Source: Pachyseris speciosa
Taxonomy: Eukaryota; Cnidaria; Anthozoa; Scleractinia; Pachyseridae
Reading direction: 5' to 3'
Length of the DNA: 64,000 bases
Assembly: GCA_016490735.1 (NCBI GenBank)
Contig: JAEMWC010000057.1
Location: forward strand, 1,302,501-1,366,500
Shown here: one piece after another, positions 22,205-33,395 of the stretch
How the letters are laid out: each line of letters starts with the position of its first letter
Numbering within the stretch: the stretch's first letter is position 1
Made by a program: the position numbers and the translations under genes
Notes under the pieces: generated by a model
The model's database searches: none
What the model was told of the DNA's origin: nothing
The model's input: the letters and a program-made list of their open reading frames with translations, nothing else

Positions 22205-22647
22205 GATTTTATCTTTTTACTTGCGTGACGTGCACGTGACTGCGACAGGGAAACCAGGCATGTTCTTTGAAATACTTCTGAGGCGCTCGCCAAAGTGCTC
22301 CCTCAGAGTACGCCCTGTTTCGCCTATGTACAAGGCTTGGCAGCGTCGGCAGGAGATACAGTAAATCAAGTTCGAACTCTGGCACGTAAAGACCTCCTTT
22401 ATTGTGATGGAGCATTTGGGGCCTCGCAAGTTTGTGTTAGAGGAGATGTGTTAACATGTACGGCAGCGATCGTGTTGACAAAGGAAAGAACCTGCGCGAG
22501 GATTAGATAGGTTCTTATCAGCCATGTGGACTAACATATCACACAGGTTCTGATCTTTGCGATACGCGACTAATGGTGGCTGGGGATAAATATTGCTGGT
22601 CGCAGGGTCGTCTGTCAAAATGCTGGAGATAAGCCAAGGGGAGGCAG
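22205..22647 (-). pseudogene. Penelope-like element C-terminus (GIY-YIG endonuclease), broken
   Basis: The minus-strand frame starts WLISSILTDDPATSNIYPQ, then PPLVAYRKDQNLCDMLVH, a Cys motif CQHDRCRTC followed by an in-frame stop, RGPKCSITIKEVFTCQSSN, LIYCISCRRCQALYIGETGR, and GFPVAV before a stop. LIYCISC and ALYIGETGR are the paired GIY-YIG motifs of Penelope-like retroelements. These elements couple a telomerase-related reverse transcriptase to this nuclease. The reverse transcriptase is absent, an internal stop is present and the end is cut, so the copy is dead. It lies 1.6 kb upstream of the syntrophin start. Confidence 0.85.
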
Positions 22648-22946
22648 GAAGTTGCTGTTATTCACTGAGGTTGCACTTCTTTTATGCCTTTTAAAACAAC
22701 TGACGCCCATGGCCTAACCTTATCGGCATAAGAGAAACACTAACTATCAACAAAGGGGAAGTTCTTTCTCAGTGTTCAATTTCGGTTTTCAATTCCTTTT
22801 TAAAAACAATCGTGTTTTATTGTCCCATTTTTATAAGACCCTATAATGTTATAATGTGGACGTATCTGAGGACGGATTCGCTCCTAAGATGGCCACTTTT
22901 GTGAAACAGTCACTTGCCTTAGTGAACAACTATCTCAGTCGGACAG

Positions 22947-23090
<144 letters not shown>

Positions 23091-23260
23091 GAGAAAGACA
23101 CCGTTGTAAGAAGAGAACTCTTCACCTAGTAAGGTGCACTGCTCGTAAGGAAAGTTGTTCTTGGAGGCAGGCACTTTTCCAAAGCGTGCAACACTGTCCA
23201 TCAAAGTAGACACTTAACCGAGAAACGAACCTTCGCGCACCCAAATATCATGGACGCTTA

Positions 23261-23551
23261 ACGACGGCAACGGCAACTAAAACGCCATTTCAAAATATTT
23301 CTTTCTGTTACAGTAACTCTTTCGCGATTAAAATTTACTTGTAAAATGTGGGCGAACAATCCTAGAGCGAAAACGGCGTTGAAGTTGCAAAGACGATTTC
23401 ACCGTCACACGCCCACGTCATCTCCACAAAACCTTGACTTTGGTCATTTCACTTTGTTGTTTTGCAGAAGACGACAAAGGACCCTGAAAGAAATGGCCAA
23501 TATGTTAAGCCTATTGTTTTGTGGCGTTTTCGTTGCCGTTGCCGTCGTCGT
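23261..23551. mobile_element. MITE with ACGACGGCAACGGCAAC termini
   Basis: The left end ACGACGGCAACGGCAACTAA and 'aacgcc' mirrors the right end 'ggcgttttcg' and TTGCCGTTGCCGTCGTCGT. About 290 bp, non-coding. Confidence 0.75.
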
Positions 23552-24799
23552 ACGTTGCTTTAGCTCTCTATTTTCTCGAGAGTCGAGAACCTCAAAGATA
23601 AAGAGCCGACATAGGATTATAAACCGAAATTTGTGGTAGGACTTGCCTGTAAATATGAACAGTTTTGTCTGCCGGAACAAATATCTTGGACGCGCATATA
23701 ACTACTGGTGATTGCAACTGCATGCTGATCGAAACGATTACATACTGCAAAGCACGCGAGGAAGCCGGGATTTCTGACTTGTGGCGTGACAATTTCGACC
23801 TCTAGATAACGGATAATTTTGAGACACTGGGACCGGCGGTCAGATCAAATTGTTGCAAAATGCAATGGCAGCCCTTCAGTTTAGCACGCCGTGTTATATC
23901 TCGTAGTTTCAGTCCCCCCTATTTAATAAACAACCATGCATGCCTTGTGGCCGTATGGTATCTTAATGGCAGTGAGGTTCATGACCGAGGGTTAACTTAT
24001 AAGACAGGCATTTAAAAACGCAGCTTTAAGTCACTGACCATCTGTGCATCAATACCATACCTTATTTAAAGCAGCATTTGCTCAGTTCCATCGTTAGAAG
24101 ATTGCACAACCATTTAGTTAGACTTGGAGTGAATACAAAATTCATTCAATTCCCACGAGGTGTACCATTGTACATGCCTACATTGTACGTACTGAATTTC
24201 ACATAACATCACGACTTCTACCCTTGAATTAAGTTACTTCGGTGCTTCCCGCCAGCAGAAAACCAAACTGAGATAAGGTCTTCGATGACAGATAACGTCG
24301 ATGAAAGGTAAGGCCACCAATCGAATAAAACAACAAACAATTTGTGACAGCGTGAGGCGTTTTTGGAATGAGATTGTGGCTGGTCTGTCTTCTAACGGAA
24401 AAGCTCGTCATGTGGAAAACATGTTCCACGGGCTGTTGCTTTTTTGATTCCATCACCATGAATCGCTGAACAACTTCAGCCTACTCCGAGGAAGATGTTT
24501 TATTAGTTAAGAAAGACGTTCTCGATTTTCCGCTAGATGCAACTTTTTAGAAAAGTAAAACATGTAGCGATTTTTAGCAGCCAGATTCAAAATAAAACGA
24601 GGTTTAAAATTTGAAGGCACCGCTGATTTTGCCGATAGGAATAAAAAGATTAGTGATTACATGCTACGATAACTGAATGAACGAGAGATAAAGAGGTCTA
24701 AAACAATACGTGCTCTTATACAGAATTCACACTCAGTATCGCGCTGTGAGTCAACGCGGGTTTTGTTAACCTGAGATTAGGCGTCTTTCCTGAAAGAAC

Positions 24800-25755
24800 A
24801 GGGACTTTAAGCAAATCACAACGGCGACCTATGCTACGGCGGCCGGAAGTAAAAAAGCCCAGAAATGGAGCAGTGCGCATGCTTGGAAATGAGCTTTCGC
24901 CGCAGCGCCAAATCCTGCAACGCTGCCTTCTGGCGTAGTCGCTACTACGTGAGTATAAAAGTTGAGTTCGCTGCAAGTGATTTTTCTTCTTATATGCCGT
25001 ATTTAACAAGAAATCAACAAATTCAACGTTTTAGATATTTTATTCTTACGTAAACAACCTTCAGTGACATTTCATTAGCTTTATTGCTAACAGTCGTACT
25101 TACGGTTTTCGTCTAGCCTTTGTTTTTTCTGGCAGTATTTCCGCGGCCATATTTATGCATGGCACACTCTGCTGACGATAGAAATCTTTCAGATCTTTTA
25201 CGAGAAAACGCAGGGAAAACGTATTTACTGGAAAACCAGAAGCTTCAAATACTTTCTTGATAAAGTGAAAAACAATCTATGTTAGTTTTTAAAACTAGGG
25301 ACCGCGATCTTCAATTGTAGTTTTCTGTTTTGTGTAGAAATCTCCCTCCGATGATGTTTTTTATTAATATTCTTCTTGGCAAACGAAAGATTGGAATTTA
25401 AGTACAGAAAGTCTTGCACAAAGTCTCTTTCAAAAGAAGGAAATTGGTTTCTATTTTCAGTGTTTTTGGTTCGTTCTAGATAATCTCGTCCGCTGTGGCA
25501 AATTAAGTTTTACAGTCTAAAGCAGTACTGAATTCTTCGTCTGAAGTGAAGCCCATATTTTTCTTTCATATGACAACTACGTTGTTTTATGTATTCGCTT
25601 CTCCAAAGGAGGTCATAACAGCGAAAACAAGTGAGCCGTAGTCACTGCTTGCTTAAAGTTGAAATTTGGAGGGCTACGGTGACGTACTCTCCCGAGGACT
25701 CCGCATCCACGACCGCCGTAGTAGAGGTCTCCGTAGCGATTTGCTTAAAGTCCCT
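24800..25755. mobile_element. MITE-like element with AGGGACTTTAAGCAAATC termini
   Basis: The left end reads AGGGACTTTAAGCAAATC, then 'acaacggcgacc'. The right end is the inverted equivalent with 'ggtctccgtagcg'. About 955 bp, no recognised transposase. Confidence 0.65.
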
Positions 25756-26425
25756 AACATCTGGTCGCAGGTTACGGTTTTGTAAAATATAATAATAATA
25801 AAAAAAATACAAGAAGAACTGCCTGGAAATGCTTCAAAAGAGTTTTGAAAGGTCACAAATTCAGATTTAAAGGGACAAATACCTTTTAGCCCTGAGTATT
25901 CATGGGTAGTTACAAAACAGTTTCGAAAAGACTACTCTTGTCTTATTTCACGCGCGACTGGAAATGCCTCTGGCAATTTTATTTTGGGAACTACTGAAAA
26001 CGTTTTCTGTTTTAGAGGGTTGGCAACAGGGAAATCGCAAAATAAGAGCAGCGTGGCAGAGTGGTTTGTAATTAATAATAAATAAAGGTAATAACGACAA
26101 TAAAATTAAAACTGAAATTTATATTATTTCAAAGGAGCTATATCACAAGTTTTTAATATTACTTTTAAAAGCTGAAAATTATATTAGAAGCAAAGAAAAC
26201 CCAAAAACAATGGTTCAGTTTTGTTAAAAATTATTTTACCAATTTAGCAAAACTATAAATAAGCCTCTTGGATTGCAACTTAAAATAATAATACAGATTA
26301 TATGGTTTGCTTCCTCTTTTGAGAAAATAGCTTGATATCGTTGTTTTGGTGTTCTAGAGGCATTTTGGTTATAAGCAATAGTTCTTGAGTACGGTGGCCC
26401 AAAAGGTGGTCAATCACAAATCAAT

Positions 26426-26705
26426 TTGCCAAAACACAAAACAATATCTCAAAGCACAAACCAATTTCCAGAAACACAAATCAGTTTACCAAAACACAAA
26501 ACAATTTCTCTAAAACACAAATCAATTTCTCAAAACACAAACCAATTTACCGAAACACAAAACAGTTTCTCAAAACACAAACCAATTTCCCGAAACACAA
26601 ATCAGTTTACCGAAACACAAAACAATTTCTCAAAACACAAACCAATTTCCCGAAACACAAAACAATTTGTCGAAACACAAACCAATTTTCCCGAAACACA
26701 AATCA
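26426..26705. repeat. Minisatellite of AAACACAAA-type units
   Basis: Units of 18-20 bp alternate 'aaacacaaaacaatttctc' and 'aaacacaaaccaatttccc'. A mirrored copy lies at 29966-30254. The long Thr/Gln-rich ORFs across it reflect the repeat. Confidence 0.9.
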
Positions 26706-26781
26706 AAAGACTGGGCACTTGCGTCGTGGTTATCAGAGAGAGCCTGGAAGGGACTCATTCCCAGGATTTTCCGCGTCCAAC

Positions 26782-26982
26782 ATGGCGACTGCTACTCTGC
26801 TGTGCTGCCATGACTGTGGATCTGAAGTGCTAGAGGACTATTTGTATTGCTCTCAGTGTGGAAAAAAGTTGGAAATTGCTGTGCCATCTTTTCGATTACT
26901 GCTGTCCTCCGAAAATGTAACGGAAAAGGAAGCAATAGAGTATGGAGGTCCGTTCTGGTCAAAATTAAACGAGATATTTTAA
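26782..26982 (+). pseudogene. Zinc-ribbon ORF fragment, left-arm copy
   Basis: Begins MATATLLCCHDCGSEVLEDY, then LYCSQCGKKLE, a classic C..C...C..C zinc ribbon, and LLSSENVTEKEAIEY, then GGPFWSKLNEIF and a stop. Compared with the right-arm copy it lacks about 20 bp just before the ribbon, fusing a different start to it. The ENVTEKEAIEY segment resembles the N-terminus of multicopy integrase-like genes recalled from cnidarians and fish. Probably a truncated transposon-related gene. Confidence 0.5.
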
Positions 26983-27306
26983 TGGGCTTATTCAATTATT
27001 TTAACTGGCTGTTTATTTTATGTCACTGTCTATATATCATTTTACATTTTGCCTTGACTTGTTTTCGTTACCTTCTGTGAATGTTTTTGGGACTACCCCC
27101 TCCAAATTATTTTTTTTTAACACTGTACGAATTAATTTTGGCACCCTTTCCGAATATTTTTTTCGAACTGTCTATGAATTATTTTTGGTTACCCTCCGCG
27201 AATTATTTTTTCCTACCGTCGAATTAATTTTTGGTTCCGTTATACATTGCGTGCCTGTGACTTGTATGTCTAACGCGTCAACACTGGATCCGAAGTTCTT
27301 CCCGTA

Positions 27307-27642
27307 GTGATGAGAACGTTGGCTATTGCACAAATAGCTCGAAATGCAATACAAGAAATCTACCGAATAGATCAAATAGTCCGCTCAAATGAGCCATCCT
27401 TCAGCTGTGCTAGAGGTGACCGCTCCTCAATTTCTACTGGTAATGAAACGTCCTCAAGTTCCACTAGTGCAGGAGGCAGTAGTGATCGGCCTTCCTTGTT
27501 CACAGTTTGCGATGCAAGAGACCGGAACGCACTGACTGAATTGAGAAGGAGGTTCCCCACACTTTCAAGTTCAAATGGTGCTGTAGCACTGGGTGTCTCG
27601 AAACTTTGGACCCTAAAATTAAGAAAAATTTATACTGCGTAA
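27307..27642 (+). CDS. Unassigned Ser-rich ORF, left-arm copy
   Basis: 111 codons starting MMRTLAIAQIARNAIQEIYR with a Ser/Thr-rich middle. It is conserved with the right-arm copy up to the arm border, where the last residues differ. It may be a later exon of the zinc-ribbon gene family; no splice partner is established. Confidence 0.25.
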   Translation: MMRTLAIAQIARNAIQEIYRIDQIVRSNEPSFSCARGDRSSISTGNETSSSSTSAGGSSDRPSLFTVCDARDRNALTELRRRFPTLSSSNGAVALGVSKLWTLKLRKIYTA

Positions 27643-27966
27643 TTGCAGCAAGCCCCCAGAATCTGCAGGGGGAAACAAAAACAGCTCGTGAAGGTAATTA
27701 CCTGCACTGAACACAAAGTAATACTCGGCATTCGTATCGATATTTGTTTGCTTTATAAGTGCACTATAAGTGTAAACCAAATTTATCTACAAAGTTTTAA
27801 ACTGGCGATTCGGGTGCGATGTCTGATGTTTTCGCAATCTGTACAAAAATATATAAATATATAGCGTCACGTTACAGTAACGGGATGGGAAAGACAATGA
27901 ACTCGTGTCTTAGAAATTACATCTACGAACAGATCGATAGCGGATTCTTGTTTGACCATATTATGC

Positions 27967-28290
27967 ACATGTCATCGGCTTCCCCGTAGGGTCGACCCCC
28001 GGGCTAACCAGGGGGATTGTAAAATCAGTCAAGCAAACTTGAGGAATTTCCCCGGGGGATCGGGGAATCTCTCAAGACAAAGTCCCCTGGGTTAGGTTCT
28101 CTCAGCTGAAAATTCCTGTGACATCCTTTTCAAACTTGTGAATTCCCCCACCCCCTAACCTTTGATCGTAGAACAATGTCAAGATTTACCCCTACCCTCG
28201 GGAAAAGAATTCCATCCATCTCCTTGTATTCCCCCACATATCTCCCTGGTAGGCCCGGGGGTCGACCCCATGGGAAAGCCGATGACATGT
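27967..28290. mobile_element. MITE with ACATGTCATCGGCTTTCCC termini
   Basis: Termini are ACATGTCATCGGCTTCCCC with 'gggtcgacccccgggc', and the inverted equivalent at the right end. The inner parts are 'taaccagggggattg' on one side and 'cctggtaggcccggg' on the other. Four copies occur in this window (also 53.0, 55.3 and 58.4 kb). Confidence 0.85.
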
Positions 28291-28439
28291 ACATTTAATT
28301 GACTGCTGATATTGACTAATATCCGGTTTCTAGAGTTTGGGAAACCGTCACGCAACGCACGCTGCGTTAACTAAACTTGGCTAGAATCGCTTCTAAAACA
28401 TTGTGGATAAATTTGGTTTACACTAAAAAAACAACCAAA

Positions 28440-28869
28440 CAGGGGCACCCAACGACAAGTTTCGGTAGATATCTGTTCGGTGGAGGGTAATTCGCCGTGC
28501 GCTTTCGGCGTCGATTAAAGAGTGCACTCGGATTTTCGTAACTAAAACGTAGCCTAAAAGATTCGAAATTGGGAAATCATAGCCCCTGAGCCCCTGCTGT
28601 TTTTGGCAGTCAAAAAGGTCAGCTAGCATTTTCGGAAAGAAAATAGTTCCCTAGAAAGTTCGTGGAAATTTCATTTCAGCTTGCATTTTCTCAAAGGAAG
28701 ATTTTGTTCCTAACATTTTCGGGCAATTAGAATTTCAGCTAGGCAATCCGAACAGAAGAATTTCTTCTAGCTTGTGACAATATCGCTTTAAACATACTTC
28801 AAACACCATAAGGCACCCCAAAATGCCTTTCTGTAGCTTTTGGTTGATTTTGCTTGTTGGGTGCCCCTG
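28440..28869 (+). mobile_element. hAT-like MITE with exact 6-bp target duplication
   Basis: Termini are CAGGGGCACCCAACGA-like and GTTGGGTGCCCCTG, flanked by ACCAAA on both sides (28434-28439, 28870-28875). 430 bp, non-coding. It interrupts the right arm of the inverted duplication, so it inserted after that duplication. Confidence 0.85.
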
Positions 28870-29006
28870 ACCAAACATCAATGCGAATGCTGAGTATCAT
28901 TTTTGTGATCAGTACAGGTAATTACCACTGCGAGGTATTTTTGTTTCCCTCCGCAGATTCTGGCAACGACATTATCGACGAACAGCGAACAAGACCGTTG
29001 TAGCAA

Positions 29007-29342
29007 TCACACTGTGTTAATTTTTCTTAATTTTAGGGTCCAAAGTTTCGAGACACCCAGTGCTACAGCACCATTTGAACTTGAAAGTGTGGGGAACCTC
29101 CTTCTCAATTCAGTCAGTGCGTTCCGGTCTCTTGCATCGCAAACTGTGAACAAGGAAGGCCGATCACTACTGCCTCCTGCACTAGTGGAACTTGAGGACG
29201 TTTCATTACCAGTAGAAATTGAGGAGCGGTCACCTCTAGCACAGCTGAAGGATGGCTCATTTGAGCGGACTATTTGATCTATTCGGTAGATTTCTTGTAT
29301 TGCATTTCGAGCTATTTGTGCAATAGCCAACGTTCTCATCAC
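29007..29342 (-). CDS. Unassigned Ser-rich ORF, right-arm copy
   Basis: Identical to the left-arm ORF except near its end, where the arm homology drops. No family recognised. Confidence 0.25.
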   Translation of the reverse strand: MMRTLAIAQIARNAIQEIYRIDQIVRSNEPSFSCARGDRSSISTGNETSSSSTSAGGSSDRPSLFTVCDARDRNALTELRRRFPTLSSSNGAVALGVSKLWTLKLRKINTV

Positions 29343-29668
29343 TACGGGAAGAACTTCGGATCCAGTGTTGACGCGTTAGACATACAAGTCACAGGCACGC
29401 AATGTATAACGGAACCAAAAATTAATTCGACGGTAGGAAAAAATAATTCGCGGAGGGTAACCAAAAATAATTCATAGACAGTTCGAAAAAAAATATTCGG
29501 AAAGGGTGCCAAAATTAATTCGTACAGTGTTAAAAAAAAAATAATTTGGAGGGGGTAGTCCCAAAAACATTCACAGAAGGTAACGAAAACAAGTCAAGGC
29601 AAAATGTAAAATGATATATAGACAGTGACATAAAATAAACAGCCAGTTAAAATAATTGAATAAGCCCA

Positions 29669-29851
29669 TTAAAATATCTCGTTTAATTTTGACCAGAACG
29701 GACCTCCATACTCTATTGCTTCCTTTTCCGTTACATTTTCGGAGGACAGCAGTAATCGAAAAGATGGCACAGCAATTTCCAACTTTTTTCCACACTGAGA
29801 GCAATACAAATAGTCCTCTAGCACTTCAGATCCACAGTTATGGCAGAACAT
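29669..29851 (-). CDS. Small zinc-ribbon protein, right-arm copy (60 aa)
   Basis: ATG at 29851 gives MFCHNCGSEVLEDYLYCSQC, then GKKLE: a well-formed zinc ribbon at the very N-terminus. It is followed by FRLLLSSENVTEKEAIEY and a stop after KLNEIF. This start looks ancestral because the ribbon follows Met directly. The short C-terminus suggests truncation of a longer integrase-like gene, or a missing splice. Confidence 0.4.
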   Translation of the reverse strand: MFCHNCGSEVLEDYLYCSQCGKKLEIAVPSFRLLLSSENVTEKEAIEYGGPFWSKLNEIF

Positions 29852-30289
29852 TTTCGTCAAATCGTCCACAGCAGAGTAGCAGTCGCCATGTTGGACGCGG
29901 AAAATCCTGGGAATGAGTCCCTTCCAGGCTCTCTCTGATAACCACGACGCAAGTGCCCAGTCTTTTGATTTGTGTTTCGGGAAAATTGGTTTGTGTTTTG
30001 ACAAATTGTTTTGTGTTTCGGGAAATTGGTTTGTGTTTTGAGAAATTGTTTTGTGTTTCGGTAAACTGATTTGTGTTTCGGGAAATTGGTTTGTGTTTTG
30101 AGAAACTGTTTTGTGTTTCGGTAAATTGGTTTGTGTTTTGAGAAATTGATTTGTGTTTTAGAGAAATTGTTTTGTGTTTTGGTAAACTGATTTGTGTTTC
30201 TGGAAATTGGTTTGTGCTTTGAGATATTGTTTTGTGTTTTGGCAAATTGATTTGTGATTGACCCTTTTGGGCCACCGTACTACACTTGA

Positions 30290-33150
30290 GGGTCCTTGGT
30301 TTTAATTTCACCTCCAAAACGTAACATAAATGTCACCGTGGCATAGTCCCTCTAACGAGGCACAAAAACATTTTCACTGATAATCATGTGGATCGGAAAT
30401 AATGAGCAAACTCCGGCTGTACATATTGTTATTTAAAATAACCTGGTGAGTAGTGTCATTCACGGGTATCAATACCACGGATTAGTTTTCGTCTAAAGAG
30501 AAGCTTTGAACGGTGGATGCAATATAGGCCCGTAGACAGGCTTTTGCGTGGGGGAGGTGCGTTTGAGCGCCGAAGGATCGAATTGACGAGCGCCGTAGGC
30601 AGGAGTTGTTAGTGGGGTTCGGGGGCATGCTCCTCCGTGAAATTTTGAAAACATTGGCTTTCAAAACTTCATTTTGTGCGTTTTGAAGGACGTTGCATAG
30701 AAAATCAGAAAGTCAAAATGAAAAGAAAAATTTCTTGGTGGAAATGGATTTGGGGACTAATCGTTGAGTAGTGTGCCAAGCTCAAGCCTCTCGGAATTCT
30801 TCTGGGGCAAACAAAGCTACCACTTCGCATTAGTAAAAGAGCCTTCCTTGAGCTATGCTGGCTCTGTTGTAAATGTGACGCCGTCTTGGAGCACTTGCGC
30901 TCCTTTCACATTCGCAGCTGGTGGCTGGTATTGTGCAACAAATCTTCAAGAGGACATAACTGGATTTGCGTACAAATACCTGAAGGCTTTTGGCTTCAAG
31001 CTGTATCCGAAATACCGGTAGTCTTCCAGCAATTTAATAGTATCGACATAGCAGGATATCACATAGCGGACATAAAATGAAAACGGTTCAATAAATTCGG
31101 TTTCATTTCAAACTACATAATAAGCGAGTCAGGACGCAAATATTACAGTTAGTTTGCGTTTACCTCTTCTGTGATAACTTACTTTCTTTTTAATCGCCAG
31201 TATCTAGTAAACGGACTTTTGCGGCTCGTGGGTGGAAGGGGGGGGGGGGTGCGTACACACCCATCGCACCCCCCATCCCCTACGGGCCTGGATTGAACGG
31301 ACGACAGAAATGTGAATATCCTACTTACTACAGTATTGCAAGGCTTTGTATCTGGGATTGTAGAAAAACACCGATTTTTTTTTCCACATATCAGTCAGGA
31401 GCCCATCACCGCTCCTGTATCAGTAGATTCAAATTCAAATTCCAAATCAAACATAAGACTGAACGTTATATCGGACGATGTGGGGTTAAGAAAGATTTCT
31501 TTAACAGAAGTTGGCAGGCCTTCAGAATATTTTGTAAGAAGAGTGCTTTTTGATACCTTTTCAGACCTTTTCAGACTTTTTGTCTACCGTGTCAGAGAAT
31601 TAGGAATGAAAGTGTTTAACCCTTGCTGTAACATAGTTTTTAAAAAATATTTTTTTCCCTTTTTTTCTTTCAGTCTTTTTACTGTCAACTGTAACAATGT
31701 ATCTCAACGGTGTCTGTAATAAGAAAGTGCGAGTTTCGTGGATTTTCTCTAATAGCAGCTGGGTTGGAGCTTGTTTACTCGAGCTGCCGAGAATCGCAAA
31801 AAATGGTTCTTTGTCCAGTACACTAGAACAGTATAAATTACTGAAAAGCCAAAACAAAAATAAAAAAGAAAACTGCAAAATTGCAAAAAAGAAAAGTAAA
31901 ATAAAACTGAGACAACGTTTACTAAGTGAAACATAAGATGAGAGAGAAGGACACCAGCAGATCATACGAAAAAAAAAACAAACAAAACAAAAACGAAATA
32001 AAGAAACCGAGAGTTCCTTGAGTTAACTTTAGTTGTATTGAAATACTGACAAAAAAAAACCAAATTGTTCTGAGATTGTGCGTTGTGTTCGAATGTTCAC
32101 AAGGCCGCGTGTTTAAATATGACATTAAAACTTCAATCGAGGGAGGGAAGGGCTTAATAAAAACAGTGTAAAGTCAGGCCATCCGCAAATCGACTCTCAG
32201 GAACACAGCCTTAATTAATTTTCTCAATATAAAGGACGGCAAAGGTCAGACAAGTCAGGTAAGAAATCTATCATGTCCCACAAAGTCTGATCGATTACAA
32301 TTCCTCCGTGTTGTTCAACTGTTGACAACTGAGTCACAGCCGAGGTAACGCTTGTGCAAATCCGCACTGACACATTAATCAATGAATGCGCTTGCCCAAG
32401 TCCCCGGCCCAAGTCAGATTTTGCTATGTAAGCGAAAAAAGCCCAGACAAAACTGCCCAACTATAATCCTATTTTTTAAGACTTTTCTTAGCATATAAAA
32501 TGAAATTTTCGACCTAGGTCTTTCGTCCGAAAGATTAATGGTCATCACGGAGTGTTGTTCTCGTCGCGGCGCTAGATTTCAAACAGGAAAATTGAACAGT
32601 TACCGCTTCACGCCCTTATGATACACTTTCGTCGATCTCCAATTGAGAGAGTTCAAAAACAAAATGTACATAGCACGATTCAGTTGAGGACCCTTCGCGC
32701 GTAACATTTAATTATACTGAGCCATTTACGGGAATTAGCTTGTCAAGGCAGTACGTTCAGATTATATTAATGATATTTCTTACCTTAATAACGAGTTAAG
32801 TTTGACTCAGCTTGATTATTTAACCGCTAAACGTCGGAAACTTCGAACTAGAGCAAGAAAGCCAAAGAAAATTTGCTGCGTTCTAGAGAAAACATCTTGA
32901 AATTGTTCCCAGATACTCGCATAACAAAAAGTTTCGTGACAAGTAATACAATATAATATTGACATTCCACGCTAAATTGTTTCCTCTAATGATGAATTTG
33001 TAAGGTCAATATGATTTTCAAGTGACAGGAGACAATAGGGAAGGAATACGGGCAATATATTGCAAAGGAACCTCCAACTTTCCCTGGTTAATATCGCAGT
33101 TTCGAACCCTTTCGGCAGTTTAATCTTCGCCATACTCAACATTTTTTCAA
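30290..33150. other. Gene-poor stretch with unassigned ORFs
   Basis: ORFs at 30764-31021 (plus) and 31312-31719 (plus) are uninterrupted but show no motif, repeat or splice context I recognise. A poly-G/C-rich segment lies at 31238-31275. Confidence 0.4.
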
Positions 33151-33151
33151 G

Positions 33152-33395
33152 TCACTCCTTAAACGGAAGTTCGTTATTTAAGGCTGAAATATTCGAAGCA
33201 GTTTTGGAACTTGTGTACGCAATCCTAAGACAGAGTTGAGTACTGTTTAGTGCGGAAGACGGAGCAACACTTAAGGGAGTTCCTTGCCCGTCTTTGCGTT
33301 TTGTTTTCTTGGACTGTATGATAAACGGCTTTCTCTGAATCAGAGCATCAATCAGATCTGGAGCAGACTGCCAACACGATCTCCGTTTACTTTGT
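33152..33395 (-). CDS. Possible C-terminal exon, unassigned
   Basis: The minus-strand frame ends in TGA. It contains KRRSCWQSAPDLIDALIQR, KPFIIQSKKTKRKDG and LRIAYTSSKTASNISAL, amino-acid usage unlike neighbouring noise. A pyrimidine tract precedes a possible AG acceptor at about 33393. No upstream exon or family could be identified. Confidence 0.2.

Larger units (their letters stand above)
26392..30281. repeat. Large inverted duplication (two arms of about 1.3-1.9 kb)
   Basis: The outer borders are both 'gtacggtggcccaaaag', at 26392 and inverted at 30281. The arms 26392-27627 and 29014-30281 are nearly identical. Homology continues inward at lower identity (27650-27860 against 28300-28985, for example around 'gtaaaccaaatttat'). 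The right arm is interrupted by a hAT-like MITE (28440-28869), and the centre holds another MITE (27967-28290). Sharply different identity between outer and inner parts suggests gene conversion or staged duplication. Confidence 0.88.

Noticed and set aside
26426..26833. 135-aa ORF with KHKTIS/NTNQF repeats (and the 159-aa mirror at 29838-30317)
   Set aside because: The open frame follows from a stop-free minisatellite; no start context or family.
30764..31080. Overlapping 85- and 64-aa ORFs
   Set aside because: Two frames are open over the same stretch and neither shows a domain; undecidable without transcripts.
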